A DNA stretch of 64,000 nucleotides from Paguma larvata (GCA_030068075.1 CM057826.1:72265312-72329311), one strand, 5' to 3'; counted from the first letter of the stretch, positions 10,837 through 23,329 are shown. The notes: a model not told the origin generated them from the sequence alone. Translations and numbers: made by a program.

Positions 10837-10889
10837 CAGCACCGAGAGTTCCCCGAGTTGGTGGCAGAAAGAGCGAATGTACTCCTAAG

Positions 10890-10918
10890 ATGAGCGTGCA
10901 AGAAGTGCGAAGGTGAGA
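10890..10918 (+). promoter_or_regulatory. Candidate start codon and 5' splice site, plus strand
   Basis: An ATG at 10890 opens a short frame (MSVQEVR, then a split codon) and the exon would end at cgaag/gtgaga, donor GT at 10913-10914. The combination resembles a short coding first exon of a plus-strand gene. No downstream exon was found in the window, so intron 1 would have to be very long. Chance occurrence is possible. Confidence 0.25.
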
Positions 10919-11621
10919 GAGCCGGGGGTGGGGTGGGTGACCCCTCTCGAGGCGGCCGAGGCGGCGGTGCGGGGCGGTCGGAGAGATTAAGGGAGGGTGA
11001 GGAAGGCTGGGTCCCGGCGACCCTCCCCGGCCGAGGCGCCGGGCTCTCGCGGACCCGCAAGCCCGGGAGGAAATGAATAACCGCGTCGGGCGCCGGGAAG
11101 CGGACGGAGCCGAGGGGGACAATGTCCGCGCCCAGCCGCCCAGCAGCTGCCTAACTTCCGAGCCCCCTCCGCGCTCCCACCCCCAGCCTCGCCCGGCCCG
11201 CCCCACGGCGGCGGCGGCACCAACCTGCGCGGCCGCGGGCACAGTCCGGGACGGAAGCCGGAGCCTGCCGGCGGCCAAGCGACGGGCGCGGCGGGCGGAG
11301 TTAGTTGGGAGGCTCCGGCCGCCGGGGCGGGGACAGGCTCAGCACGCGGCGGCCGCGGTGGCGGGGGCGCCTTCCTCCAGGCGCGCGCGGGCCCGGCCAG
11401 GTCCGCCGCTCGCCCGCCTCTCCCGGGCACAGCTCGCAGCCCCTCCCCCGGGGCGGCTCCGCGGCTCCCGGCCGTCCCCGGGCCCGCCTGCGCTCCGCCC
11501 CTGCCCCCGCGGGCGCGGGGGCAGCAGAGGGTGGGAACGAGGTCCCCGCAGAGGCACCTCCCGGTCGCGCACAGCTTCTCCCCGGATTTCCCTGCGAGGA
11601 TCGCAAGCCCTGGGTGTTTGC

Positions 11622-11628
11622 ACTTACG
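11622..11628 (-). promoter_or_regulatory. Candidate 5' splice site, minus strand (perfect GTAAGT)
   Basis: The minus strand reads cgcac/gtaagtgc, with a perfect GTAAGT intron start. It is the best donor in the CpG island and would end an exon extending from about 11628 to the transcription start near 11.7-12.0 kb. The minus-strand open frame ending there is GC-driven and unrecognised, so the exon may be 5' UTR. Confidence 0.45.
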
Positions 11629-12330
11629 TGCGGGCAGGAGGCGGGCAAGAGCTGGGACTCGGTCGCGGGCCTGGGCAGGGGGTGAAGGGAGGGCCTGAAA
11701 GTCTCCTTTTGCTCCGCCCGAGTCCCGTGTCCCTTAAAAGCAGCCCTGCGAGGTGGCCACGCCGGCTGCCCGGAAAGAGGCCGAGGAAAATGTCCGACTC
11801 TCCCTCCGCCCTGCGAGGGGCCGGGAAAACATTTCCCGAGAGAACCAAGGACCCTCCCCGCTGGTCCGGCCCCGGGTGGGAACTCGCGCCCAGAGAGTGG
11901 ACGGAACTAGCAGACCGGGCACCGGGGTTGCACCTGCGGGAAAGGCGCGTTTTCCAGTCACGCACACACATCCTAACGCGGTCCCTGAGTTCAGGTTCCC
12001 TCATTCAGGTCTTCGCTGTCCTGTCCTGCCCGCACCCCAGGCCTGGGGGGACCCTCTTTTCTAGCCTGGCTTCCCACCTATGTCTGCACGTCCTCTCCAC
12101 CCTGCCCAGATCTTAAACGCCCAGCGCGCACACTACTTCGCCCCTAAACGGCGGGCACGGAACTCAGGAGCCAACTCCCTCCGCGGGCCTCACCCCAAAG
12201 CAGGAGAAAACAGGGTGCCGAGGACCTAGGAAGTTTAAGCTGGAAGGTTCTGTCCCCACGAGATGACATGCTGAGCGTTACTGATCCCCGGGACAAAGTG
12301 ATACGCATACAATTCGAGGGCGGTGGCTGC

Positions 12331-15300
12331 CACTTTCTGTATCCCGTTGTAGGTAACCTCGTGGGTACGTTCACCGTGCTTTTTTCCCTCCCCAGCGCCA
12401 GCCATTTCTCATCTCCCTAAACCCCACTCTGTCTTCTCTCAGCTTCTCCCGTCCCAGCTACCTGCAGGGATCCCTGGCTCAGGGTTCTGGTTTCTTCAAA
12501 TAGCTGATCCTCCCGGGGTCTTTGGCTTGGGCAGTTGGGGAGCGAAGAGCAATCTGGAAGGAGAAACAATGAAGAGGATGAGGGCAGTGAACTGAGGGCA
12601 GGGAAGGAAAATGCAAACCAATGAAAACGCAGGAGAAAGGCTGTAATGCAGAAGGCAAAGTCCTCCAGCCGTAGGGGAACTCCAAGAAAGAAAATCCATT
12701 TCTCCCCTTGGGAAAGCATCAATGCTTGCAGTAGATAGATTGGAAAATTTTGGACCACCTCCAACAGAATTCCCAGAGAGCAGTGGAGAGTCACGGATAA
12801 ACTTCAGGACCTAGAACATGCCTTCACCAGCCCCACCTCCCAATCTAAATTCCTGGGCAGACTGATAACCCCGAGACCTGTTGGCCAATGATAACTAATT
12901 CATCCTGGAAAGTGATGGGTCATTAAGGAGATGCAAGGAAACAGCTGGGTGGGGTTTACAGCTGGCCTGGCTGTTCTTCTGCCTTAGGCATCCTCTAACT
13001 CACTTATCCCTCCGTCCTGGCCTGGGTTATTTACCAAAACAGTCACTTGAGACCTTCCTTTGAATTAAGTGATTTTTGATGAGAAAAGAAGAAAGTGGAG
13101 AAGGATGGAAGTCCTAAGACTGTGTTGGTTGTTATTTTTAAATTCACTTCAGTGTATTTTTTGGTCAAGATAATTTCCCTTTCCAAGATAAGAGAATGGC
13201 TGGGACAGCACTTTCAATGTTACCTAATAGCAACCTTCTGTCACAGTCTCGGGGTCCTGGTGGGCACAGACACAGCTTCAGCTGCACTGATACAGAGGAA
13301 GCCCCCACTGAGCACAGACATCACAGCCTCAGGACATTCCAGTCTGTGTGCAGTCCAGCCCCTGAGCACACACAAGCTTATCCTGTACTTAAGGAAGGGA
13401 GCCAACCACACCCCCACCTTGTAGGCGAGAAGACTCCTTTCTCCTGGCCTCAGGTCTCCACCTCCCCTGAGCTCTGCGCTCTAGAAGTGCCATTACAGAA
13501 CCCTACCTAGTGTCCCACTGTTACTATTGTAAAGACTACCTCAATTTTAACTATGAAATCTCCTTTCCTTCCCTTATTTCTTCTAGTGCACAAAAGGCTA
13601 AGCCATTAAAAGCCCAAGAGGCTAGAAGAGACCTGCCCCGATAAGAAGTTTCTCCTTCTCTGCTCATTAAAGAAAAATCATCTCTGAAATGGAGTCTTAT
13701 TAAACTTGAACCCTTTCTGATACGGTAATCCCTCTATGTCTATTAATTATTTTAATTGTATATAAATGGTACAATCCTACGGCAAAAAGCGTCCAGTCAG
13801 CTGATGGGGATACATAGTCCCGTTCTCCACCCCCCACCCCAGGAATAGTTCTTGTAGCCGAAAAGAATGGGAGAGTTTATTTACAAGAAGGAGAGTTGGT
13901 CTCAGAAGTATTACAAGTACATAGAGATGGACATTTCCTCCTTAAACCTCTCCTGTTTTCAATTTGCCTTCCCAGCAGCCTCATCCACCTAATATTGCTA
14001 GTTCTCCAAGCCAATCCACATCACACAAAAGTGTTAGGGACTTTAGATGCTGTTGTCTACCAGTGTTTGTCTTGGGAAAGAGTGACATTTTGAGCAGAAG
14101 TGACAGAATAAAGATCCATGGAGAATCTCTCCTGTACTCTTTTAGACCTTTCTGGTAGTCATTTCATGGTAAAGATGGGTCCAATGGACAGAAATTATCC
14201 TGGACGTTCAGGGAACATGCAGACCCACGGGCTTCTCTGAAAAGAAAGAAAACTGCATCCTTCTACATTCTGCAGCACTTCCAATAAGATCTAAGAGCAC
14301 CCAACCTTGATTGAGAACAGAAGGTTATATTCAGTAGTAGGATAAGCTTCAAATTGGTCATATCAAACAAATTTGCTTATGCATATCCAGAATGGCAAGA
14401 GAAAATATTAATTTCAATTTACGAGTCATCAAAAAGCACCTTGTGGACCACGTAATGAATAGAGCCATGTTAAAGTAATATATGTGTGTGCTTTCACAAA
14501 TAAATTTTCCTCTGAAATACAGACATCTGTCACGGAGTCAATTATCTTGCACAGCATGTGCTATAAAAGCACATAAAAGAAATAATATACTACACTGCTT
14601 ATTTGAAAGTGATCAGGAGTATGTAGCTTCATGCTGGCATGTCTTTAATTTCATGGTGTTAAGAAAAAACTATAGGAGTATGAAATAGCAAACCCTTTTC
14701 TACTGGAGTACTAATTCAATTATGTACCATGATATATGTAGGAGGAAAATTTTTCCTCATTAACTGGCAGAAACACTATGGAACTATTTTCTTGTCTTCC
14801 TCTACTAACCCCTGTAGAGAGAACGTGAACATGAAGTTTCCTTTGAAAACAAAGGAATCACCACACTCTGATCAGCTCCAGGGGTGTGCAGAAGAACAAG
14901 GCCGGAAATGGCATTCTAAGGACATAAATTATCATTTAAATGAGGCTAGACTCTTATGAAATTCATGCATCAAATAGACCTCAAGATTTGAAAAGTGCAA
15001 TAAGAGATAGTTAGGCCAAGTCAAACTTCCTTGATGTCATGCAAATATGAAACCTTTTCCTCTTTTTCTTTTCTCAGGCAAACTCCCATTCTCCGCTCTT
15101 TCGCTGCATGATGCACACATAAATAAAATACCAAAATATTTTGCAGAAAACCCTGCCAGGTTAAGTACACAGAGCCTTCTTGAATACCTCATATTACTTG
15201 TGACACTTTAAAATAGATTTTTAAAAAAATTCTTAAGAGGAATATCTTAATAGCTTCCGAGAGAGTAGAATGTATTATCATCGCAGTACAAAGGGCATCA

Positions 15301-15473
15301 TTCATTTCTAATCCTTGGCTCTACAGGTGTTCCCTGCCCAGACTGCGGTTGACACTTAGAGGGCCTAATTATGATTCATGTATCCCACATTCCCCAGTAA
15401 CTGGTCCCTCTAATTTCATACAATCCCCTTATTTGGAGGAGAAAAATACATTTCAGTCTTATTGGCTAGACAT
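12331..15473. other. No recognised gene or repeat
   Basis: Right shore of the CpG island followed by AT-rich unique-looking sequence. Two GATA-type motifs (ctgataac near 12861 and atgataac near 12888) flank a ttggccaat CCAAT-box-like motif around 12880, which could be a regulatory element but is below the level I would call. Open frames here are unsupported. Confidence 0.4.
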
Positions 15474-15640
15474 AATGATTCTCGATCCTGACTGCATAGT
15501 AAAATTATCTGGGGAGCTTTAAAAGTCCTGATGTCTCAACCCTGCCTCAGACCAAATAATCAAGACTTCATGGGGGTGGAGCCTGAGGGTAGGTATTCAT
15601 TTAATTCCCTAGATGGTTTTAATTTGCACTCAGGGGAGCC
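15474..15640. mobile_element. MER5A-like hAT DNA transposon remnant
   Basis: Matches the order of MER5A blocks: 'gcatagtaaaattatctgg', 'ggagctttaaaagtcctgat', 'cctgcctcagaccaaataat', 'catgggggtggagcctgagg', and a decayed right end. Non-autonomous, no coding capacity. Confidence 0.65.
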
Positions 15641-18209
15641 ATTGGTAGAGTGTAAACACCTAGCAAATAAATTATTTTTTAATATACTATTTAATATGAA
15701 CTGACCTACCAATTAGGTGCACTTTTTGACTTTTTTTTTTTTTTTAATCAAGAATGTTGTTAGTTTGGTTTGACAAGTTTTCCTTACCAAATTATGTTCT
15801 CTCTACCTACCTTTTTGGCTAAGATAGCGAGGGTAGCTTACAATGACAGTCCATGACCTACCCTGGTTTTGGTGGGTTTGTTACTGGAATTAAAGCCATG
15901 GATCACTGTAGGAAACAGACTTGGGGAAAACTGAATCTTATAAGTCTTAAATTCCCACAAGTAATCTCCTTGAGCTATTAAACCATTATCCAATTTAGTC
16001 ATTAAAAAACAGATAGATGCTATAATTAATTCTGTAAAGTCCAAGGTTTAGAAATAAAATAATTATGAGAACAACCAGGATCATCTGTTTTACGTAGATT
16101 CAGCACGAGTGAAGAAAGAAATATTTGTTTCTGAAAAAGGAGTGTTAAAATGCTGCCAGCAATTTCACATAAGTAGTTAGTATTTTGAATATGGTTATGG
16201 AATGAAAATAATTTAACCCAAAAGAATACATGATAGGTTTTAAATACAATATCATATTTAAGCCATAAAAGCTCTCTCCATACAATTTAGCATGCTGGGA
16301 TAAGAGAGAGCAAGGCGAGAAGAGAGGATATAAGAAAGAAATCAGTGGACAGGCAATTGATATATTGGAGAAGTTGAATGAGCTAATACTGTGTGGGCAG
16401 TAGAGATTACAAGGTCAAGTAAAGTCTAAATAAATACTGCTTTTCTTCATTACCTTATTTGGAATGACTATTAGCAGTTTATAAAGGTGGTGTTGCAGAG
16501 ACAAAGACTAGAGTAGCCACCAAGTCACTAGAAATTTCTGGCAATCAGTGACTACAACACTGCTCCATTAACTTTTAAGTAAGAAATTCGGTTAATTTCT
16601 CACTAAATGGACTTGTTTGATTTTCTAATAGCAAGAGGTAATCCCACATATTTTTCAAGTAGAAAATATACAAATGGTTATTAGTACATGTAAAGGAAGT
16701 TAGAGGGACTGATAGATTCTTTGAAATTATTTGAGTATGTGATCTCAATTTTGTTGAATTTTTTAACAAGATGCTTTATACTTTTATGGACTTTCCAAAA
16801 CAAGCAAGTGATAGATTTATTGTTAGAAAGTGACCAATGTTATTTTCAAAAGACATAATCTACATCTTTTGTCATAGCATTCTGTTTCTTTTCAGTGACT
16901 TGAAAACTGAAAATGAAGTAAATTTGATGAACAAATAGTTTTCTTTATCATATTTGTATTTTCTTTTCATTTTACACCTGTAAATTTGCATCTCTATTTT
17001 AGGTTCTTAGTAGGATGGCTTTGGAGATTTGGTTTCAACAACTACAACAAAAAATCCCAGATATGTAAAGAATGACAGATCTTCCAGTCCTATTTAGCAG
17101 CATGAAAACCACATATGGGTGTTAATTTTTTTGTTTTTATCATGAACAGAAAAAACTGGTTTTCAAAATAGCATACAGGAAGTCAGAATACCTTATTCTC
17201 ATTACTGTGCATTTATCACTCATGAGTTGCGTGACATGCATATCACTTCTCTCTGGTCTTTTTCCAGTACACAGTGAGAGGTTGGCCTAGACTGCAAGTT
17301 TCCTTCAAAAATAACATAATACTATTCTTTGGGGAGAAAAAGCAAGAATTCACTCAAGGGAGTACTTTGGGATTGGACTCCTATGTTTATGAAATATTGA
17401 TGGCAACAAAAAACAAGTACATATTTTTAAATGCCTCGCTTTTTCTTGAGGCTTGGGCAGCTGGGCACTCTGCTCCTGCCTTTTGTGTAAGGGTTTTCTG
17501 TTGGGAGGAGGCATCAGTGGGTATTTTTACTCTTCTGAGATCAAGGCCTGAACTTTCTCAGGGAAGGACACCCGAGACACTGACTGCCTGAATTCCCGAA
17601 GCAGATATAGAGGAATTGGCCAAATCTCGTCTGGTCATTGGCAGCCACTTTGGTCCCAGAAGCAAAACAATCAAAGACAGATGGTTAGCAGCGGGATGGT
17701 TGTGTAGGGGTACAGGTAATGGGTCCAGTGGATGTCTGCAGTCCACCCATTTTCTCATCTCCCTATCCTGACTTTGCTGAGTTTTGGAGAATTAAGGGAA
17801 AGATATGGGTTAAGGCTTAGGGAAGCACTATGAGGGACATCTGTAACAGCTGCAGGAGAGGGGAATGACAGTGGCATGACCTGCAGAGCAGCCCAGGGTA
17901 GCAGTGCAAAGGCCTGATGGTGAAACACTTGTTGACCCTTAAATTGTCTAGGAAGGGAAATATAGTGAAAGGCAGCCCTTCCTATCAGTCCACCTAGGTG
18001 GAGGATTGGCTAACTGAGTGTTAAAGAGAAGGCATCTGAGGATGGGTTTAGAGACAGCATTTGGGTCACAAGAGATCTCTTACTTGTTGAAGGCTTACTA
18101 TATGTATGTGTCAGGCACTGTACTGTGCCTCTCACCTATTGCATCTTTCTGTGTTCCCATTTAAAAAAAAACAAGAGTATAGTTTTATGAATTCCTAAAC
18201 AAAAATATG
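15641..18209. other. No recognised gene; possible decayed MIR/L2 tail near 18080-18150
   Basis: AT-rich non-coding sequence. A short stretch near 18090 ('ttactatatgtatgtgtcaggcactg') resembles the end of an old LINE/SINE but is too short to assign. Confidence 0.4.
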
Positions 18210-18269
18210 GTTATCTTATATGTTTGTGAAATTTATAAAAATTCACAAACAATTCACAGGAGAATTTAT

Positions 18270-18402
18270 ACATACAACTATATATTAAATATGTATATAT
18301 AATATAGAAGATAATATGTAAAATTCCCATAAAAGAATCTATGTACAAACACATGAATATATAAATATATTTATATATATTTAAATATAAATATATATTT
18401 AA

Positions 18403-18449
<47 letters not shown>

Positions 18450-18455
18450 TATATA
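18270..18455. repeat. AT-rich low complexity with (TA)n(CA)n microsatellite
   Basis: TA-rich sequence culminating in an uninterrupted TA run of roughly 30 nt from about 18404, followed by a short CA run. Likely length-polymorphic and able to extrude as a cruciform. Confidence 0.9.
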
Positions 18456-18489
18456 ATCAACAAGCTATATAAAATTCTCTTGTGAATTC

Positions 18490-18790
18490 TTTTTTCCAGT
18501 CAAATTATGTTTTGGTGGTATTTACATGTTGATGGAGCTATATAGTTTACTCATTCTCATTGCTCTGTGTGAATATCCTACAGTGCATTTATTCTACTGT
18601 TAATGACTATTTGAGATGTTTCCAGAATTTTACTGATACAAATAATACTTTAGCAAACATTCACATACATGTTTTCTGGTGCATATGTGAAGTTTCTTTA
18701 GGGACTATACCCAGGAGCATAATCACTGGACCATGAGCTCTACCAGGTAATGCCAAATTGTTTTCCAAAGTGTTTACACTAATTTAACTC
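18490..18790 (-). mobile_element. Ancient L1 3' fragment, minus strand
   Basis: Reads as the complement of the end of an old L1: 'ttctactgttaatgactatttgag', 'gatgtttccagaattttactgat', 'acaaataatactttagcaaacat', 'gggactatacccaggagcat', 'caaattgttttccaaagtg'. Diverged and non-coding. Confidence 0.65.
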
Positions 18791-21700
18791 TTATTGCTTT
18801 TCTAGTTAAAAAGACTCTTAAGGAGTGTTTCTGCCTCTGGTTTTTCCCTAAATCCCTCTATCATGTCCACTACTATTAATTTGGTCTTCCTAAAAATGCT
18901 ACTTTCAGCATGTTTTCCTCACATTCTAAATGGTAATTCTACTCAAGAACTTAGTGTAACAACATAGTGTGTACATCAACAAACCCGGAGTCTTTTGACA
19001 TCTTTTTGACGGTCTTGACATTTACCACTTCTCAATGAAAAATCTGTTCTAAAAAGGTGGATCTTTGTAGTTTTTGTCTCCTTAATGCATGTTCTTTTGC
19101 CCTTGAGATTTTCCTCCTAAAAGCTCCCTGCGCAGAATCCATCCCTTTCCCTGCTGCTTCCTACATACTACCCGTTTTTCGAAGCCCATTGATGTCCTCC
19201 TTTTCTATGATACCTTTTCTGGCAATTTCCATTTCTATTCCCTGAAGTCTCCCAGCATGAAGAGTATGTCATTCAGTCATTCATCAAAACACAATTTGGG
19301 GTTCATACTGTGTGAATTCATGATGTATACAAAGGGGAAAAGACCAAGGACCTAAGAAAGTTAATACATCAGTTTTTCGTCATGCTTCAAGCAGAGACTG
19401 GATGACAATTTGCCATGAGTGCTTGAAGAGGCAATCAAGGGTTACTGGATAAGTTGGACCTGGTCAACACCACCATGCCCTTCCAATTATGATTCATTAG
19501 GTCTGTGACTTGCCATGAGAGATCCTACTAGAGAGACCTCTTCATTCTGATCCAAACCTCCCTTTCCTCCTTTATCGCTCACCAGGCACTGCCAGGCCCT
19601 TTGCTCTAGGCCCTTTGGTCTTCCTATCCTCAAACTCACTCTTCCTGCCTGTTTCCAAGTCTTTGCTTAGAGGTGCAGGACTTCAACATTCCACTCTGCT
19701 GAGCTAGGTGCTCTTCAGCCTTTGAGAACTGTCTAGGACATCTTTCCAGGCCATCTTAACTTACTGACATTCTCTTCTTTCAAAAACTGTTTGGTACTCA
19801 ATGTATATTGCCTTGTATAGTTAACTATCTTTTTATGCATAAACACCAAAATCAGAAACCATGACTTAAACTCAGCTGAACACACCAAGAACACTGCTGC
19901 TATTCAAAGACTAGTGTTTGATTGACAGATGATGGATACTCCTGAAATAACTGATTATGGTTTCTATTTTGGTTTTATAGATGGCAGATACATTTTGCGT
20001 TCAAAGAAGATTGTATTTCCTCTGCTGTATTTTCTCACATCAGCAAGATTTATGCTTGAATTCTTAACTGGAATATTGTTTTGTGGTGGTTATTTTTGTT
20101 GTGTTTTGTTTTATTTGTTACCAGTTTACTCGTATTAAATACGGAATGAAAATCAGGATTTGGGACACCTACAATCCATAACTGTTGCAGGACTCTTGTG
20201 TGTGTCCACAGTTGGAATACTTGGCATCTATGATATTTCAATATGCTATAGCTCCCTTATATCTGACCTTTAAACTTTATGAACATTTTCTATTATTTTC
20301 TATGTGTTATTTAGACCTAACAAAGACCTGCTTCTAATGCAAAGTGGTTTGACCTAGGATTCTGAAAAATTGCATCTTAGTTTTCAAATCTTAGTATTTT
20401 TTATTGCATAAATTTTCTTTTAAGCCTAGCTTATTTAAATGCTAATGTCAGTTTTCATTCAGCCAGTTTCTTGTTCTCCTGTATATATATCCTCAGAGCT
20501 GATCTGAGGGTGGATATTCCATTCACTTCAAAGGAAACATCACGCTTGGATCCTCTCCACAGGGGTTCTCAGACTAAGACAAGAAATGATCCCTATATCT
20601 TTTTTTCTCCTGCATTTGTGAAGAAAATAAAATAAAAGGAAAGATTTCCCAGTGCATTTAACATTCTAAGTAATTGCATCAGTACCATATTTGGAACATT
20701 CATACACTTTGCTAATTCACAATCTTAAAGAGCTTTTTTAACACTGGGACATTAAAGGTATGTCGGTATGGTAGACTATTCTAGGGTGCCTATTACTTTC
20801 AAACAAATAATATACCATGTTATTACTCTCATGTGCATATGTTAGAAATGATCTCATGCTGTGTAAGATAATTGACTACATGATAGATAGATACACTTTA
20901 CATGCAGAGGATATTTTAAAGGGAGAATAAAATATATTACCTTAATGTGGTCATATTTAGTAGCTAGTTTTTAAATGTCCAGTAGGTGTTTTTTCAGTGG
21001 TTTGTAAATTGCAATTAATCCTTTCTTAATCCGCTATGTGGCTCTTATAATTCTCTTTTCCCGTTTTGGTTCGAAGACTTAGAAATGCATGATTTAGAGC
21101 TCATCACTTTGCAGATAGGAAATGATGACTTACATTGCCAATATTCTTTATTAATCAAAAATAAGAGGCATTTTACTTTAGGTTAATATTCATAATGAAA
21201 ACCTTTTTTACTTTTCTGATACTGATAAGACTTAAGAAGGTTGGTTAGGTACCACCACACTTAATTCGAGTTGGAAAAATAGTAATGAACATTACTGTTA
21301 GTTGATTTTTCTTTATAATTTGTCATCCACTTTCAAAGCCATTATTTCATTGGAAACTCACAAAAAATTTTTGAAACGAAATTAATTTTGTGATCTCCTA
21401 TTCATGAGAGAACTCCAGGTCAGTTAAAACAAAACAAAACAAAACAAAAAACCCCACCCAAGGGCTTAGAGAGCTGGAAGAAAAATGGTTCTGGGATTCC
21501 AACTCTGATTTTGTTCCTTCCAACCCCAAATTCTTGACTACACACTGCTGCCTGTGAATGGTAGATGGCTATTCAAAAGGCAAGATTTTGAATCTTGATT
21601 TTTATTCTAATAGCTACTTTATGTAACTGAGTCTCTTTCCCTCAGGTGAAGAAGTGACATGTTTTATAATAAAAATATAAACAGCTTATTAAGGGATAAA

Positions 21701-22200
21701 ATCTAATGCAGAGTATTGTCTACTGGCATTTAATCTATAACAAAAATAAAGATAATCATAATAATTGTATTAGATGTTTGAGTAATCATGCCAAAGGAAT
21801 ACTTTCATGGACGTTCTTTTTCTCTCTGTCCTGGGAAAATCTGGTTTCATAGGTTCTTGTATGTAACCATAAAGCCCATATTTTTATAAAAAAAACTTTA
21901 TCATCTGACCCATCTTAATATAAATGTGTTACTACCATCTCTCTTTAGATTTGCATGGAAGTTTGAGATTAGGAAAAAAACCACCATTTCTACGATGCTT
22001 TATGGATATCTCTGTTTTATACCCCTATTATATGTACTCTTTTATCTGCCTCTGACTTTATACACTAGAGCTCAAACTAGAACTATTTCTTCTTTCTCTT
22101 CTCTGGGGTTGGACACTTTAAACAGGTAAATTGACTAATTCATGGATGAATTCTTAGTCTTCGTACATTTATAGAGTGGTAAAGAAATTTCGACTGAGTG
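18791..22200. other. No recognised gene; scattered decayed repeats
   Basis: AT-rich sequence. A weak L2-like stretch lies at about 19530-19780. A short (AAAAC)n run lies at about 21430-21450. No exon candidate stands out. Confidence 0.4.
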
Positions 22201-22315
22201 TCTACAGGGATTATTCATTTATCCATTCATTCTTTATCCAACAAATATTTATTGACTACCTACTGCATGGTAGTTACTCTTCTAGCAGGCCGGAAACCCT
22301 AGTTAAACTAAAGAA
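22200..22315 (-). repeat. L2-like LINE fragment, minus strand
   Basis: The 'atccaacaaatatttattgact / acctactgcatggtagttac' pattern is the familiar complement of the end of an old LINE. Short and diverged. Confidence 0.45.
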
Positions 22316-22340
22316 GCAAGAGATTTGTTCTAACAGAGCA

Positions 22341-23215
22341 GTGCTCTCAAAAATGTGGTCTCTAGAATCCTGGAAGTCTCTTACCTTTTTAGGGGGTCCG
22401 TGAAGTCAAAACTTCTTTAATAATAATACTAAGACATTATTTGCCCTTTTCACTCGGTTGCCATTTGCAGTGATGGCACAAAAGAAATCATGGGTAAAAC
22501 TGCTGGTGCCTTAATATGAATCAAGGCACCAAATTGTATTAACAATCATTTTTTATAGCCATACCCTTACCTTACAAAAATTATAATGCCAAACTCTACT
22601 TAAGAATGTCACAGATGTAGCAGTAAAAATAACTCTTAGGTTTGCTACTTGAATACACATTTTTTTCATGTTCTGTGTCACCAAATGCAAAGTACTCATG
22701 AAGCACTTCTGCGTACTCAAACACTATTGTTATGAGGAAAAGCACTAGGGCGATTGTTGAAGTTGTGAGCTGAAATAGCTGCGTTACCATGCAACACCAT
22801 TCTTACTTGAAAAGAAATCACTGGCAGAGAAAATGTAGTTATTTAGACTTAGGTATTTGGCAGATATTTTCTGGAAAATGAACAATGTGGGCCTGTGATT
22901 TCAAGGAAAATAAATAACAGTATTTGTTGCCAGTAATGAATACCAAACGTTGAAGCAAAATTAGAATTTTGGAAAACTTGTATTTGCCAGTGCTTAACGA
23001 TTTTTCTGAAAGGTCACCGATGATATTAGCAAACATAATTTTTTATGTTGCACAATAAAATATGAAAGATTTGGATAACTCAGTGAACCGAAATTTTTCA
23101 AATGGCCATCCATGATGTTATTGAATCATTCTTTAGTAAAGGATTAACTTAAAATGCAAGATAGACCAGTTAATTTTAATGTGAAGAGTTGTTGGGTGGA
23201 ATGTTTTATACCTGT
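22341..23215 (+). mobile_element. Decayed hAT-type DNA transposon with transposase remnant
   Basis: The left part carries the familiar non-coding leader ('ggggtccgtgaagtcaaaact', 'gacattatttgcccttttcact'). From about 22600 the plus strand shows broken pieces of a hAT/Charlie-type transposase. In one frame YLADIFWKMNNVG is followed after stops by ITVFVASNE (about 22850-22940), and in another VEAKLEFWKTCICQCL (about 22950-23000). Multiple stops and frameshifts show it is long dead. The type is that seen in domesticated hAT-derived genes of mammals, but nothing suggests domestication here. Confidence 0.65.
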
Positions 23216-23290
23216 CGATTAGATCCTTTTGACTGATGATGCTATTATCATCATATTAATTTTATATTAATTTCATATTAATATTATATT

Positions 23291-23318
23291 AATATCATCA
23301 TATTAATATGATGATATT
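23291..23318. repeat. 28-bp perfect palindrome, AT-rich
   Basis: The 28 bases are identical to their own reverse complement, centred on attaat at 23304/23305. They sit at the end of an AT-rich stretch (about 23240-23320) made of repeated ATTAAT and ATCATC units. Could extrude as a cruciform. Confidence 0.95.
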
Positions 23319-23329
23319 TTTATGTCTAT

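Larger units (their letters stand above)
10370..12330. promoter_or_regulatory. CpG island promoter, possibly bidirectional; gene unidentified
   Basis: Very GC-rich and CpG-dense sequence, densest from about 10560 to 11700, free of interspersed repeats and in sharp contrast with AT-rich flanks. GC-box-like motifs such as ggggcgggg (near 11326) are present and no TATA box is evident, as expected for a broad, housekeeping-type CpG promoter. Good splice donors occur on both strands (minus: 11627-11622 and 10836-10831; plus: 10913-10918 and 10807-10812). Transcription may therefore leave in either or both directions. Minus-strand exon candidates lie to the left; no convincing exon lies to the right within 50 kb. 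Long open frames inside (up to about 347 codons) are explained by the lack of stop codons in GC-rich DNA. Confidence 0.9.

Noticed and set aside
10409..11278. 289-codon minus-strand open frame
   Set aside because: Same reason: GC-driven, low-complexity composition, no recognisable motif.
11624..12004. 126-codon minus-strand frame ending at the GTAAGT donor
   Set aside because: Its phase would join to the exon at 1178-1348, but that match has a one-in-three chance and the peptide looks like translated GC-rich 5' UTR.
11073..12116. 347-codon plus-strand open frame
   Set aside because: Lies in the CpG island, where stop codons are rare. Composition is Arg/Pro/Gly/Ala-rich with no domain, and other frames there are also long on both strands.
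12417..12794. 125-codon minus-strand frame
   Set aside because: No recognisable domain, no flanking splice sites, and alternative frames are also partly open.
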